Positions 46,150 to 58,600 of a stretch of DNA of 64,000 bases are shown piece by piece. The stretch is from Sipunculus nudus. Taxonomy: Eukaryota; Annelida; Sipuncula; Golfingiida; Sipunculidae. Both the position numbers and the translations under genes were made by a program. Location: the NCBI GenBank assembly GCA_026874595.1, contig CM049320.1, positions 13,455,488 through 13,519,487 on the forward strand. Direction: 5' to 3'. The notes under the pieces were generated by a model, which did no database searches, was not told where the DNA came from, and saw nothing but the letters and a program-made list of their open reading frames with translations. Each line of letters begins with the position of its first letter. The first letter of the stretch is position 1.

Positions 46150-49100
46150 TCAGCCAGATGATAAGGTAACCTCTCAGGACGATATGAAGTTCATGAATGT
46201 CATGCAGGAAGGAATACACCAAAAAGATGATGGGTATTTCTCCATGCCTCTACCCTTCAGAGACAATTGGCCAGCCTTGCCAAACAACAGGTCCGCTGCA
46301 GTGCGACATGAAAACAAACGGAGACGTATGATTCAGGATGAGAAATACTTTACCCACTAAAAGAATTACATTCAACAGATATTGGACAGAGGAGATGCGG
46401 AAATGGTTCCCAAAGATGAAGATCAACCTGACGTTTGCTAGGTATATACCTCACCATGGTGTGTACCACCCTAAGAAGAAGGACAAAATCCGTGTTGTCT
46501 TCGACTGTAGTGAAAAGTTTCAGGGAACTTTTCTAAACGATCATCTCTTTCCCGGACCAGATATGATCAATCCTTTGATTGGTGTATTGTGTAGGTTTCG
46601 ACAAGAACCAATCGCTATTATGTGCGATGTGGAAAAAATGTTCCATCAATTCCCAGTGGACAAAGCTGATAGAGACTATTTACGCTTCCTATGGTGGAAG
46701 GATGGAAACCTTGATAAGGGCCCTGACGATTATCGGATGAAGGTCCACCTATTCGGAGCGCTTCCCTCACCGGCCTGTGCAAATTTTGGCTAGAAGGAAA
46801 TTGCACAACGATATGGACACATCAGCCAAGACGCTGCAAGATTCATTGCAAGAGACGTCTATGTAGATGACGGTCTAAAAAGCACCCTTACATCAGAAGA
46901 AGGCCATAAGTTGCTGTAAGATGCAATAAAGATCTGCGCAAAGGGAAACCTAAGGCTCCACAAGATTGTCTTAAATTCTGAGAAAGTTGGCAACTCAGTC
47001 CAAGAAACTGAATGGGCGAATGCTTCGCAAGATCTTAGTCTATCATTTCAAGACGCTGCGCCAGAAAGAGCCCTTGAGTTGGATTAGTTCTGCATTACAC
47101 TCACTTTAAAAGATCTCCCTCTTACACGTCGAGGAATCCTCGCCACGGTGGCCTCCGTGTATGATCTAATGGGGTTTCTCGCACCTTTTGTCTTTCGTGG
47201 AAAGCAGATTCTTCAGCAGATCTGCAAGGAAGGATAACACTGGGATGATATAGTTACAGATGAACTACGTGTGAAATAGGAAAAGTGGAGACAAGAGCTA
47301 CTTGCTTTGAAGGATGTACGAATACAACGATGTTTCAAACCAACAGGCTTTGGAGAATCATCCGTGGTTGAACTCTATCACTTTTCCGATGCAAGCACAG
47401 AGGGCTATGGCCAGTGTTCTTACCTAAGACTCAAGAATAAAGCCGGAGATGTATGTTGTTGCTTTGTGATGGGAAAGGCCAGGATCACTTCTCGTAAACC
47501 AATGACCATGCCAAGACTTGAGCTGCAAGATGCTGTTACATCAGTCAGAATTAACAACGTTCTGAACACAGTATTGATTATACATCGATTGACAACTATT
47601 TCTGGTGCGACACCAAGATTGTTCTGGGCTACAAACAGAACGATGCCAGGCGCTTTCATACGTTCGTTACTAATCGGGTGCAAAGGATCAGACAGTCTTC
47701 AGATCCCGATCAGTGGAGGTATGTGTCCACCTAGAACAATCCAGCGGATTTAGTGTCATCAAGTTGACTGAAAGGACAAGCTTTTCTCTTGGACAAGGAC
47801 CTCACACTAGAGACAGTAGAACATTACGTCCTTGTGGATGGCCCAGAAGTGAAGAGAACAACAGTACTAGCGACATCGACTTCTGTATCATCTGGACTTG
47901 AAGGTAGATTGGACCGATTTACGGGTTGGTCTAAAGCAGTAAAAGCCTTAACTTCTTTGAGATTGCTTGCCAAGAAAAGGTTTGGCATCACGTTGGGTTC
48001 ACTCACAGATGAAAGACTTCAGATTATCAAGTCAGTGCAAAGTCCTGCTTTCTCAGACGAGATAGACAGTTTTAAACAAGGAAAGTTGCCAAGGAACAGC
48101 AGACTAAGAAATCTTGACCCAATATTGGATGGTGATATCTTACGTGTCGGTGGCCGTATGCGCCAGTCCTTTCTATCGTATGGTGTTAAACCCCCGATCA
48201 TCCTACCGAGGAAAGGTCATGTCACATCACTTGTCATCCAACATTTCCACAAAGAAATACCTTATCAAGGAAGAGGGACGACAATGAATTACATTCGTTC
48301 TGCTGGACACTGGATTCTAGGCTTAGCTCTGCTGAAGCTTCAGTAATTCACAGATGTTTCAATTGCAGAAAGAAAAGAGGATCTTGTTGCAGAGAAAAAT
48401 GGCTGATCTGTCCAAAGAAAGAACGGAACCATCTCCACCATTCACATCATGTGGAATGGATTGCTTCGGACCATTCTTGGTCAAAGATGGACTAAGAGAA
48501 CTGAAAAGGTATGGTATCATCTTTACCTGCGTAGCACTTAGAGCGGTACATATCGCATTGCTCGATGATATGACGACAGATGCCTTGATCAACGGTTTGC
48601 GATGTCTTTTTGCTTTACGCGGAAAGGTACGACTTCTACGTCGTGATCAAGGAACCAATTTCATAGGAGCAAAGCAGGAGCTTAAGAAAGCTCTCCAGGG
48701 TGTCAACGATGACAGGTTACGTAACTGACTTCAGGAATATCAATGTGAATTCCAGATGAACCAACCATCGGCAAGCCATATGGGTGGCGTCTGGGAACGC
48801 CAAATAAGAAGTGTTCGGACGATGCTTGATGGTCTGTTAGAGAACGCGGGTGCCCGCCTGGACACCTCTTCACTTCGACCGCTGATGTATGAGGCTATGG
48901 CGATAGTCAATGGGAGACCTTTGACAGTGGACTCCATTAGTGATCCTATTGCACCAACTTCTAACACCGAAACCACCTTCTAACCATGAAGTCCTCAGTT
49001 GTTCCTCCTCTGCCTGGAGATTTTGTGCAAGCAGATGTTTATTCACGTAAGTGATAGCAAAAGGTTCAATTTCCGCCAAAGAATTTTTGCAGAGGTGAAG

Positions 49101-49400
49101 AAAGGAATATCTCATTGCACTGCATTGTCGCAAGAAGTTGCAAGGAAATAGGAGGAACTTCCAGGTAGGTGACATTGTAATTCTCAGGGAAGAGAATATG
49201 GTCAGATGACTCTGGAATCTTGCCCGTGTCATTGAAGTCTTACCCAGTAAGGATGGGATGGTAAGAAAAGTTAAGCTGCTGATGGCAACATCTTACCTTA
49301 GCAAGGATGGTAAAAGACTTGCCAAATCTACCATCTTGGAACGGCGTATTCACAAGTTGACGCTTCTCATTGAGAAGGACATTCCTCAACCGTAGGTAAG
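46150..49400 (+). pseudogene. BEL/Pao retrotransposon pol (reverse transcriptase, RNase H, integrase), decayed
   Basis: Domains in order on the plus strand: N-terminal RT lead-in with PLPFRDNWPALPNN (about 46250); RT with YIPHHGVYHPKK, IRVVFDCS, DVEKMFHQF (about 46440-46640) and the catalytic YVDD at about 46860; RNase H beginning HFSDASTEGYGQC at about 47380; an integrase zinc-finger remnant near 48340; the integrase core with its Asp (CGMDCFGPF, about 48455), second Asp (RRDQGTNFIGAKQEL, about 48640) and Glu (GGVWERQIRSVR, about 48785); and a C-terminal tail ending about 49395. At least five in-frame stops between 46790 and 47280, a frame change around 47750-47790, a further one near 48350 and a stop near 48726 make it non-functional. 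Confidence 0.9.
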
Positions 49401-49523
49401 TAAAGTTTAGGTTGATCAGGGATAGGGGACATTACGTCAGTGCACGTTTTATTCAGTTTAATAAGTAGAGTTCTTAGTTTTGTTTTAAGTGGTAAGAAAT
49501 CATAGATGATCTGGGAGGGGGAG

Positions 49524-50220
49524 TGTAGCTGCCGCAGAGCCTAGCGGGGACCTTTTTAAAGAAAGTTTTCTTTTTCTCAACGAGCGGTACACGTGATAGG
49601 TCACGTGGTCGGGACAGGTCAAAAACCCATTCGTCCGCCAATATGTCATTTGTAATCCGGCAGTCGCAGCAGGGACTTGCCAAGTTTTGATCTTTTCATA
49701 AGTTAATGCCTCCTGTGGGAACATCCAGGGTAACCAACGAGGTAAACGTTTTCTCTTACTCCTTAGGATACATTAGATAGCTTTATTTAGGATATTAACT
49801 TAGTAGTTTCCCCTTGTCATGTAATACGTAACAACCCCCCCCCCCCCCCGGAATTTCTGAATACTTATTATCGTGGTCCTAGAGACATAATACGGTAATA
49901 TCAGGAATAAATGAAGTAGAAATTGATCTTTTTCATAAGTAATATTTATTTCCACTGCACTTTTTGTTTTTTTTTTCTTAAGACGTAAATACGAGTATAC
50001 CTTTTCCTATATTAGATAGATACATCGGTTAGTTTACGATCCTGTCATTAGATGTCGCTACCGTACGGCTTGTCTTTTCAGTGCTGTTTATTTTCGTGAA
50101 TACAGACAGATGACAGCACTGAATTCAAAACTTACATGTTTAGATGAATATAAGTATTTCCAATCTGTAATTGTAAGTGTATTAAGGTTCATTTTGTTTT
50201 ATTATTTGATAGATTCTAGT
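49524..50220 (+). mobile_element. 3' LTR of the BEL/Pao retrotransposon
   Basis: Starts TGTAGCTGCCGCAGAGCC right after a purine tract (CTGGGAGGGGGAG) that fits the polypurine tract priming plus-strand DNA. Homology to the 5' copy ends near ATTATTTGATAG (about 50212) only because the 5' copy is truncated there, so the true LTR end may lie further on (a TGGTCACAACA-like end is at about 50466). A C run at about 49834-49848 is an expansion absent from the 5' copy. Confidence 0.8.
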
Positions 50221-50995
50221 GTTATTTTTCAGTAAGTATAGCTCTTTATTTGTCAACTGAAAGATGAAATTACATAAGATTTAATTGCATGTAGTTTAAT
50301 CAGTAATATAATATTGTGAAGTAAAGTATATTATAATTGAAAGTATTGTAATCTTCAGATCTGATTACTGTGTAACTTAAAGTATATATGTCTTTTAATT
50401 TTTACGGATTTACGGATTTGTGGATTTATTGATTTAAAAATTTGAAGGTTTTGTGTGGTCACAACAACGAAGTTTTGTATAACAAGTTGCATAGTTGATG
50501 TAATCACAAACACAATTCCCAAAGAATGGTTCAACTAATTACAACGTGACACAAGGTCACATTCAAGATGTTTTTGGAATATAGACCATTAACCGTATAT
50601 GAAGCTCGTACGTTATTTTTTGTTGGTGTTGCCGGAAGCTACAGCCACGAAACTTCAGAGAGTTGAAAATGGCTTGACGATGCCCACTCCCCGAACTGTC
50701 CTATCATAAAGATGATTGTGGAAGTTTGAGTCAATAATAAGGAATCCGGAAAATAATGCGCAATTGTCGGGAAAGAATTGTCGAGTAAAATATTTTGGCT
50801 GCGGATAACTTTATAACTGTGCCGCAGACTATTTCAGACATTTGACCGGGTCAAGATTATAACCTTTATACTTTTCCTAAATAGAGAAGCACAGACAATT
50901 TAGTAATTTTGTATATTTATAATATAACTTATGTTAGGTATAGTAACTATTCTGCATTATCAGGTTTGGAATGTCATATAACCACCAGGATAAAC
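50221..50995. other. AT-rich DNA, possibly the rest of the 3' LTR, then unassigned
   Basis: No gene recognised. The first about 250 bases may belong to the BEL/Pao LTR. The remainder is the 3' neighbourhood of the next GPCR copy. Confidence 0.35.
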
Positions 50996-51897
50996 TTTTT
51001 GATCTTTTGGCGTCTATTACTGTCCCCTCCGTACAGCGCCCTGTCCGCTTCCATAACCTGTCTCTAATGACCTTGACCTCCGTATAGTCACGTCATCAAT
51101 GTTTACGTGCTTTTTGAACTTTTGAACTGAGGGCGACAAGAGCTAAACTGGTCAAATTCATCCACCAAATCCAAATCAGGTGAGCCAGAAGTTTTGTTTT
51201 AGATTCAGATTTGCTTGTATGTAGGAAACATTTTACACCACAAATACAGCGACCAGGCTTTAAGTAGACTTGAAGGGTTGCATCAGGCAATGCTGGAGCC
51301 CCTGCCGGCTGAACCGAAGAGCGCCGGATCTTGAAGATATGCCGAACTACCACGCAAATGATGATGCCGTCGGCACCAGTGATTATACAAACCATTGGCA
51401 AATTTACTATGATACCCGGGAATAAGTAATACTTCATACCTTCAGCAGATGTGTATGCTAGTCGAGCGTCATGACAATATGTTTAACAAATTAAGAAAGC
51501 ATACGGAACCAGAAACACAGCATGCACCAGCCAGACCGGTCCACAAAAAATGTTAAACTTTCTGCGACTGATAAAAGAGTTTCTTGCAGTGGTTTCACAC
51601 AGATCACCCCCAGTGACACTGAGGAAGCAAAGAAACTCGCGAAAATGTCGATTGGTCCGAGGACTGGTCCAGAATCTAGCGAATTAATTCAAGACAGACA
51701 CGAGCTGGTACCTGATATAACCATCACAAGCAGATTGGCGGTAAATATAGAAACAAGCAGCGGTGAACTTTTGTTATTTCTGATGTCTGCACAGATATAA
51801 TCCAAAGCAAAGCAATTGTGTTCGAAACAATGTTTCCAAATGTCAGAGCTGTAAAAATAAAGCTTTTAATGATACCCAAAGTATGGCCCTCGGCCAT
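50996..51897 (-). pseudogene. GPCR-family pseudogene, full-length but frameshifted
   Basis: Homology to the intact receptor spans start to tail. The start is MAEGHTLGIIKSFIF near 51895, TM1 follows in frame, then frame changes occur across TM2-TM4. A 113-codon frame (51096-51437) then covers TM5, the RHIFKIRR loop and the PAGAPALP segment, with TM6 partly out of frame and TM7-like LTSLALVALSSKVQ. The tail reads like GSGQGAVRRGQ followed by a stop, a single diverged copy of the GGQDAVQPEQQ end, so no expansion happened here. Confidence 0.85.
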
Positions 51898-52210
51898 GGT
51901 TTACTCTCACAAATATTACACAAGAGTCAAACAAAGCCTTGTGCTCCTTATTTCATTGTGCAATTTCACGTGCAGCATTGATATGGACGTGGTGATTCGT
52001 TGCTAGTTTACCAGGATAATACTACATAGTGATTAGTTGAGAGTTAGACCCGTGGAATATAGCTGTGATACTATATAAAAAGCAAATGAGAACTTGGCAA
52101 AAAATACAGTCTTCTGTGATATGCTTGTGATATTTCATTTCCAAAGAAAGTGTTCGGCAAAATGAGAATATAGCACAATATTTATAAAGACGGGTGGATT
52201 CTAGGGTATG
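51898..52210 (-). repeat. 5' flank of the GPCR unit (51 kb copy)
   Basis: Shares phrases with the flanks of the 34.5 kb, 26.4 kb and 58.6 kb copies: ACACAAGAG..AAAGCCTTGT, CGTTGCTAGTTTACCAGGATAAT, TAGTGATTAGTTGAGAG and CGTGGAATATAG. These are the best candidates for ancestral promoter sequence. The downstream boundary is approximate. Confidence 0.5.
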
Positions 52211-54655
52211 ACATGACAGGTTTGGTTATCTCTTACAGAAAAAAAATAAATAAACCAAGATGGCGCAAGAGTAAGGAAACTTCTACCTGGGGTAAAGCTG
52301 GTTGGCTTTTTGCGTTGAGACATGGAGGGTTGTGTATGCTTTATTTGCCTTACCTGGGCTTAAGTCCTAACATTTTAGATAAAAAGTATTTAACATTAAA
52401 AAAAGGAGACATTCACAGTGAGTTCATACATGGACCTTCCTGTTCTATGATATGTGTGGACGATTCGACGATATCACGAGGTCCAGTTCCCTCTGCCCAG
52501 ATGACAGACACAAAATTTGTGTATTCGGTGTATCCCCAAGCCACGGCATATAGTTGCCAACACGTATAACCAACGAGTACATGTATAACATTTTGACAAG
52601 TCCGTCCCGAGTACATTTTAATATCTCATTGTGGACCAGGCTGACTTGCTGATCCAGAGTTTTGTAACATTTTGTTTAAATAGGCCAACTTTGAACATCG
52701 ATGGTCTGATGTGTGGTAAATGTAACACTTGCTACCATTGAGGCTGAGGTTTATATTGTTGAAACTCTCACTGAACTCACCTTATGCGATGGCCTAATAA
52801 TATTAAGACCTTTAAATGGAAATATTAGTAGCCAACTCGAAGCCCTTAATAAGCGATGAACTGAATGAACCATGTTGGCTTTGAGAAAATTTATTGGAAA
52901 GACCACCAATTACTACTGACGTCACTTGAAAAGACTTAGCTCAGCAAGATGTGTGGCGCTGACCGTCTCACATCCGGTACCCACAACCGATGAACCTTAC
53001 TAGTTGATGAAACAATCTGCTAGAGAGAAGAAATGTAGTTATATGATTTGCCGCGAGGTCGCAGTAACTGTTCTAAGCGTTGCGACCTAGCTTCATATCG
53101 TCCCTTTGGCATTACGACCAGATTACTGGCGCCATAGTGTCATTACATCTAAGTCTGAGGATCGCATTATAAGGCCTTATGAAGATGCAAATATTTTTGT
53201 CATTTCTGACAACGCTTCATGGCCTGTAGGTACACTGTCAATCTACATAGACTAGACCATTCTTTAGCATTGTTTGTGTACTTTCTAATAATACCAAATA
53301 TTAGCGAGAAAAGGTCCTGTATAACCCAGCACACTGGTAAACCCCTCGGAATATTTGTTGAATTGATGACCGCATGAACACGAGCATTTCTCGCACGGGT
53401 TACAGGACGCAGGCAACTTACAGGCGATACAGGAAATGACCCGTGTCCATGGAGACGGTGTTTCAGTTTGGGTTGTGAGCTCACATGCGTACTATTGTGT
53501 TTATTCACCATTCTTAGCATAATATTGAGATTTTGGGCCGTTTACCACAATATGAATACAAGCAGATGCAAGGCCACTGCGATACATTCCTCCATATTAC
53601 TAGTACACGACTCGGGTAGGCTTACCAGCCCAATTATCCGATTGCCTACATAGCCGGCTTGCCACGGCTAGTTGCGACCCCGCAAGGGCAAGTTTGATTG
53701 ATCTTTTGGTGGGAGGAATTGAATCCTAACCATTGCATCGACTGGGCCGCTCTAATGATTATAACCAGCAAGGTCTTTTCTAGGCAGACCTTATTTGACC
53801 TGAGGGTAATCGCCTGGACTTTTAATTATATGTACACCTGCAGAATTAAATTTCAATTTCAGAGGAGGTACCACTTCATATTCCAGGTTTGAGAAAAGTG
53901 ACAACCCTTTCTATATTAGCATAAATTACATAATATAATTTTGAAGTGTCAGATAAAAGGAGCTGAAACTAAAATAAAGGATACAGCCTTTACTACATTT
54001 TAAGCCAACACTATAAAACTATGTTATTATGTTTAAAAAATATGAGTTAACGCTGGAAGAATCTATGTAACTTTCGTACTAGTTAACCCACACAATCTTT
54101 CAAGATGAACAACGGTTAAACCACGAATTAAATCACGCTGTCATGTTATTGACGACAAGATACGGCCACTAGACTTGTACCCTACATATCGCCCTCTGGT
54201 GACAGAAATATAAACAACAACAAATGACAGCCGGCTAGATGACACTACCTCCTTTCTTTTTTTCTATCGGAAATGTGACTGTCATTATTAACATGAACTG
54301 CTCATATAAGTTTTTTTATTATAGTTCAGGGGATTTCATCACTTTTGCATTCAAGTTTACACGTCTTGAAAATCGCTTTACATGCCTCCGTATAATTCAT
54401 GCGCTGACCCTTCAAGATGTGTATTTTAGAAACGAGGCAACCCTTCCTATATAAAAGAACAATCACAAGGTTTTTCCCATTATCTAATTACCTGTTGGTG
54501 TGGTGTATGTTAACACTATTTATTCCGGATATAAAACGCACTCATGCACAGACATTAAGCAAAATAAATCAATAAATAAATAAATAAAGTAAAAAATAAA
54601 AAATAAAGACATTCAATGTAAAAGAAAGGAAGTGTTACCATAGACTTATTTATTA
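52211..54655. other. Mostly unassigned DNA with two uncertain frames
   Basis: A 118-codon frame at 52213-52569 (plus) and a 67-codon frame at 52413-52616 (minus) overlap. The minus one has a balanced composition (WQLYAVAWGYTEYTNFVSVI) but neither resembles a family I can name, so neither is called. A tRNA-like unit lies at 53706-53775. Nothing else is recognised. Confidence 0.35.
53706..53775 (-). mobile_element. Possible tRNA-derived SINE head
   Basis: On the minus strand TTAGAGCGGCC resembles the 3' half of a D-arm and GGATTCAATTCC a B box, followed by CTCCCACCA, which ends like a mature tRNA. The 5' half does not fold convincingly, so this is not called a tRNA gene. A tRNA pseudogene or SINE head is possible. 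Confidence 0.3.
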
Positions 54656-54656
54656 A

Positions 54657-55340
54657 CTCCAATCAATCACGACTAAATACATCTGGAATATTATACGCAT
54701 TTGAAATAATGTGCAAAAGTCTTGTATTGATGAATAGAAGAAACATCTATAATGTCACTGCCTATTTTTAAACTATTGATATACAATATGTCTGTTTTTG
54801 TCCCGGCTATCCGCTGACACAATCTAGATCCATTAGCTGGAGCCGCCCAACATTTACAGTTTATACAGACCCCACCATATTGCACGGGCGGTTGAGAAAA
54901 ATTATATTTCATAACCGGTATCAGTACTTAATACAAATGAAAATCAAGCAAAAATAATGAAAGTAATGAAAACAAATACCTGAGACCTTTTAAAACTAGA
55001 TAACCGGAACAAATCACAGCTTATTATTTAAGCTATAATTCTATTTACATTTCGGTTTCGGAAAACACTACAGGGCAGTGGTCCCCGATTATCCTTGCCT
55101 ACCAGGTTTTGTGTACCAAACATGAGGTACTAAATGTGTAATTGTCGCCATTGCTTAGTGAGACCACTTCAAATGACGTATTTGTTTGTGAGTGATACCT
55201 CCTGAATATCCTTATAATCAGGAATTACCTCATTAGCCTATTACCGATTCTTTTTTTTTGTCTCTGTTTGTCCCTACTGAACATACACCTAACTACATGT
55301 TAATAAAAGCCCCTGTAGATTGCATCACACTTTATCTTGA
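54657..55340 (-). repeat. 3' flank of the GPCR unit (copy 3)
   Basis: Related to 23548-24230 and 31411-31600 (CAATCACGACTAAATACATCTGG, TGTCCCGGCTATCCGCTGACA, then a GTGTAATTGTCGCCATTGCT-like block matching about 24096). It lies downstream of the GPCR copy with the expanded tail, in the same relative place as for the intact gene. Confidence 0.6.
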
Positions 55341-55529
55341 ATTGTATGTGCCTGTATGTAATTTTGAGACTGGTGATACAACGACTGAGCATGGCTTGAA
55401 TGCAAATAAATAACCGTGTATAAACCAAGAAGGTGTAGTTATGTATATTAATAATGTTCAAATGTAAAGTACCTGTCCTGCTCTATAATTTGATATTATC
55501 ACCAGGATACTCGGTTTGATATCCTGATG

Positions 55530-57085
55530 TCTATTGTTGCCCCGGCTGTACAGCATCTTGTCCACCCCCATCCCCTGCCTGTACAGCGTCCTGTCCGCCC
55601 ACTTCACCTGGCTGTGCAGCGTCCTGTCCGCCCCCATCACCTTGCTGTACAGCGTCCTTTCCGCCCCAATCACCTGGCTGTACAGCGTCCTGTCCGCCTC
55701 CATCATCTGGCTGTACTGCGTGTTGTCCGCCCCCATCATCTGCCTGTACAGCGTCCAGTCTCCCCAAATCACGTGGCTATACAGTGTCCTTTCCGCCCCC
55801 ATCACCTGGCTATACAGTGTCCTGTCAGCCCCCAACACCTGGCTATTCAGTGTCCTGTCCACCCCACCACCTAGCTGGACAGCGTCCGGCCCGCCCCCAT
55901 CACCTGGCTGTACAGCGTCCTGTCCGCCCCCATCACATGGCTATAAGTGTCTTGTCTGTCCCCATCAACTGGCTGTACAGGGTCCTGTCCGCCCCCATCA
56001 CCTGGCTGTACAGCGTCCTGTCCGCCCCCATCAACTGGCTATACAGTGTCCTGTCCACCCCCATCACCTTGCTGGACAGCGTCCGCCCGCCCCAATCACC
56101 TGGCTATATAGCGTCCTGTCCGCCCCCATAACCTGGCTGCAATGCGTCCTGTCCGCCGCAATCACCTGGCTGTAAAGCGTCCTGTCCGCCCCCATCACCA
56201 GGCTGTAGAGTGTCCCGTCCGTCCAAATAACCTGGCTGTACAGCGCCCTGTCCGCACCTATAACCTGGCTGTGCAGCGACCAGTCCGTCCCAAGCACCTG
56301 GCTTACAGTGTCTTGTCTGTCCCCATCAACTGGCTGTACAGGGTCCTGTCCGCCCCCATCACCTGGGTATACAGTGTCTTGGCTGCCCCCATCAACTGGC
56401 TGTACAGCGTCCTGTCCGCCACCATCACCTGGCTGTACAGTGTCCTGTCCGCCCCATCATCTGCCTGTACAGCGTCCTGTTCGCCCACATTACCTGGCTG
56501 TAGAGTAACTTGTCCACCCAAATCACTTGACTGTATAGTGTCCTGTCCGCCCCCATCACTTGGCTGTACAGCGTCCTGTGTGCCCCCATCACCTGGCTGG
56601 ACAGTAACTTGTCCGCCCCCATCACCTGGCTGTACAGTGTCCTGTCCGCCCCCATTACCTGCCTGTACAGCGTCCTGTCCGCCCCCATCACCTGGCTATA
56701 CAGTGTCTTGTCCACCCCATCACCTTGCTGGACAGCGTCCTGTCCGCCCCATTCACCTGGCTGTACAGTAACTTGTCCACCCAAATCACCTTGCCTGTAC
56801 AGCGTCCTGTCCGCCACCATCACTTGGCTGTACAGTGTCCTGTCCGCCCCCATCACCTGCCTGTACAGCGTCCTGGCCGCCCCCATCACCTGGCTGTACA
56901 GCGTCCTGTCCGCCCCCATCACCTGCCTGTACAGCGTCCTGTCCGCCCCCATCAGCTGGATGTACAATGTCCTGTCCATCCCAATCACCTGGTTGTTCAG
57001 CGTCCTGTCCGCCCCCATCACCTGGATGTACAGTGTCTCCCCCCCCCCCAATCACCTGACTTTTCAGCGTCTTGTCCACCCCGAT
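55530..57085 (-). repeat. 33 bp minisatellite: massive expansion of the GPCR tail coding unit
   Basis: About 46 units of 33 bp fill this stretch, GC-rich in an AT-rich region. On the minus strand a unit encodes GGQDAVQPGDG (11 residues). The intact receptor ends with one such unit, GGQDAVQPEQQ, and the array itself ends GGQDAVQPGQQ followed by the stop, so the array is the C-terminal tail of this GPCR copy. Units vary mostly by point changes. Some 1-2 base indels shift to a second open frame (MGADRTLYSQV). Reading frames of up to 213 codons on the plus strand are by-products of a stop-free repeat. Confidence 0.93.
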
Positions 57086-57972
57086 CAAATGGCTCTACTG
57101 ACAATGACTTCGCACATAGTCGCATAATTAATGTTTTAAGTGCATTTTCAACTTTTGAACTGAAGGCAAAAAGGCCAGGCTGTTTAAATACATCCACTAA
57201 ATGATAACCATATGAACCAGAAGTTCGGATCCTGTAGGAAAAGTAATGGTATGTAGCAAATATTGTACACCACACATACAGCGACCAGGCGTTTAGTAGA
57301 CTTGAAGGCTTCTAGGGATTGATTCGGCAATGCTTGAGCCCCTACCAGTTGAACCACATAGCGCCGGGTCATGAAGATCTACCGAACTACCACGACGATG
57401 ATGACGCCATTGGAAACAGTGAGTATACAAACCATGGGCACTACTACTATGATACTCGGGATAAAGTAATACTCTATGCTTTCAGCAGATGTGTATGTTA
57501 GTCGTGCTTCTTGGTCATATCTATAACTGGAGAATATCAATGGATAGCATAACGCAGTACTTATCAGCCAGACCAGCCCACAAGAAATCTTAACTCCTCT
57601 GCGAGTGATGAGAGAGTTCGCTCTTAGCGGTTTCATGATGGTCACCGCCTTGATTACGGCCACTTTTGCCGTCGACCCTAAAGACATCATTCCAGTAAAG
57701 CTAGTAACAAAAGCATTGATGGGTCCTAGGACTGGTCCAAGATCTAGAGAGTTCACCCAAGACAGATACGAACTAGTACCACATGAAAAGCCAGCAAGTA
57801 GATCGGCGGTGAAAATTCTAATTAGAGGCGGCGAATGTTAGCTTCTTCGAATGTCCAGACACAAAATAACTACAAGGAAAGCAAGTATGTTTGAATGGTA
57901 ATGGTTCCGCATGTCACGGCAATGACAATAATGTTTTTGATCATACGCAACTGATGGTCCTCGGCCATTGCT
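57086..57972 (-). pseudogene. GPCR-family pseudogene body with the expanded tail
   Basis: Next closest in sequence to the intact receptor after the inverted-duplicate fragment. The start (MAEDHQLRMIKN) is near 57970, followed by TM1. Lesions are a 2-base insertion near 57895, a TAA codon near 57838 where the intact gene has AAA, a TAG codon at 57379-57381 just before the IFMTRR loop, and a one-base loss near 57186 in TM7. In between, 125- and 62-codon frames preserve TM3-TM5 and TM6 well (VIKAVTIMKPL, CYIP). The TM7 end and tail start (SLSVEP) are in the next frame and run into the 33 bp array. An expressed full-length receptor is not possible from this sequence. Confidence 0.88.
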
Positions 57973-58096
57973 ATATGCCCATAGATAAATCCTAAATGTA
58001 GTAAGCCAAAGTTATGCTTTCAAATCACTGAGAAATTCCGTTTTCTCGCAAGACTCTGGGTTGCACCAAGTTGTTTACCGAATTGTTTGTTGCACA

Positions 58097-58600
58097 GCTA
58101 GCGCCGGATATTATAGATCTGCCGAACTACTACAAAGACGATGGCGCCATTAGCAACAGTGAGTGTACAAACCATGTCGGTATTACTAAGATACCTTGGA
58201 TAAAGTAATACCTCATACCTTCAGCAGATTTCCATTTTACAATTATCTCGCTTCATGATCATATCTATATCCGATAAAGAATACATACGGATTCATCTAC
58301 GTCGCCCTGAAAGCCACTATTGCCGAAAGGCATCCACAAAATTGTGGATTGGTCTGAGGACATGTCTATGATCTGGCGAGTTAATGCAAAACAGATATGA
58401 GCTGACACCTGGTGAAAAGCCATCTGGTAGATCGGCGGCAAAAATACAGAATCCAGCTGCGGTGAACTGTTGTTGTTTCTGATGTCTGCACAGAAAATAA
58501 TTTTAAGCAGAGCCTGTATGTGAGAAACAATATTTCCAAATGTCAGAGCTGTTAAAATAACGCTTTAAATGAAGGCCGAAGTATGGTCCTAGGCCATTGT
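58097..58600 (-). pseudogene. GPCR-family pseudogene, pair partner of the expanded-tail copy
   Basis: Related to the pseudogene at 25930-26420 and in the same position: about 120 bp upstream of a closer relative of the intact gene, and ending at the same point after TM5. It starts MA followed by a stop (near 58597), as the 26.4 kb copy does. It therefore shares at least one lesion with that copy, showing the pair was duplicated after the partner had already decayed. Confidence 0.75.

Noticed and set aside
52213-52616. Overlapping 118- and 67-codon frames on opposite strands
   Set aside because: No recognisable family, no splice or promoter support. The minus-strand one has plausible composition, so a protein search would be worthwhile, but I cannot support a gene.
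55530-57085. CRISPR-like array
   Set aside because: The units are contiguous with no unique spacers, and the genome is animal.
55527-57204. Long plus-strand frames (up to 213 codons) rich in Pro, Cys, His
   Set aside because: They lie antisense to the GPCR tail minisatellite; a 33 bp stop-free repeat keeps several frames open at once. The minus-strand frame ends with the receptor tail and stop, so that strand is the meaningful one.
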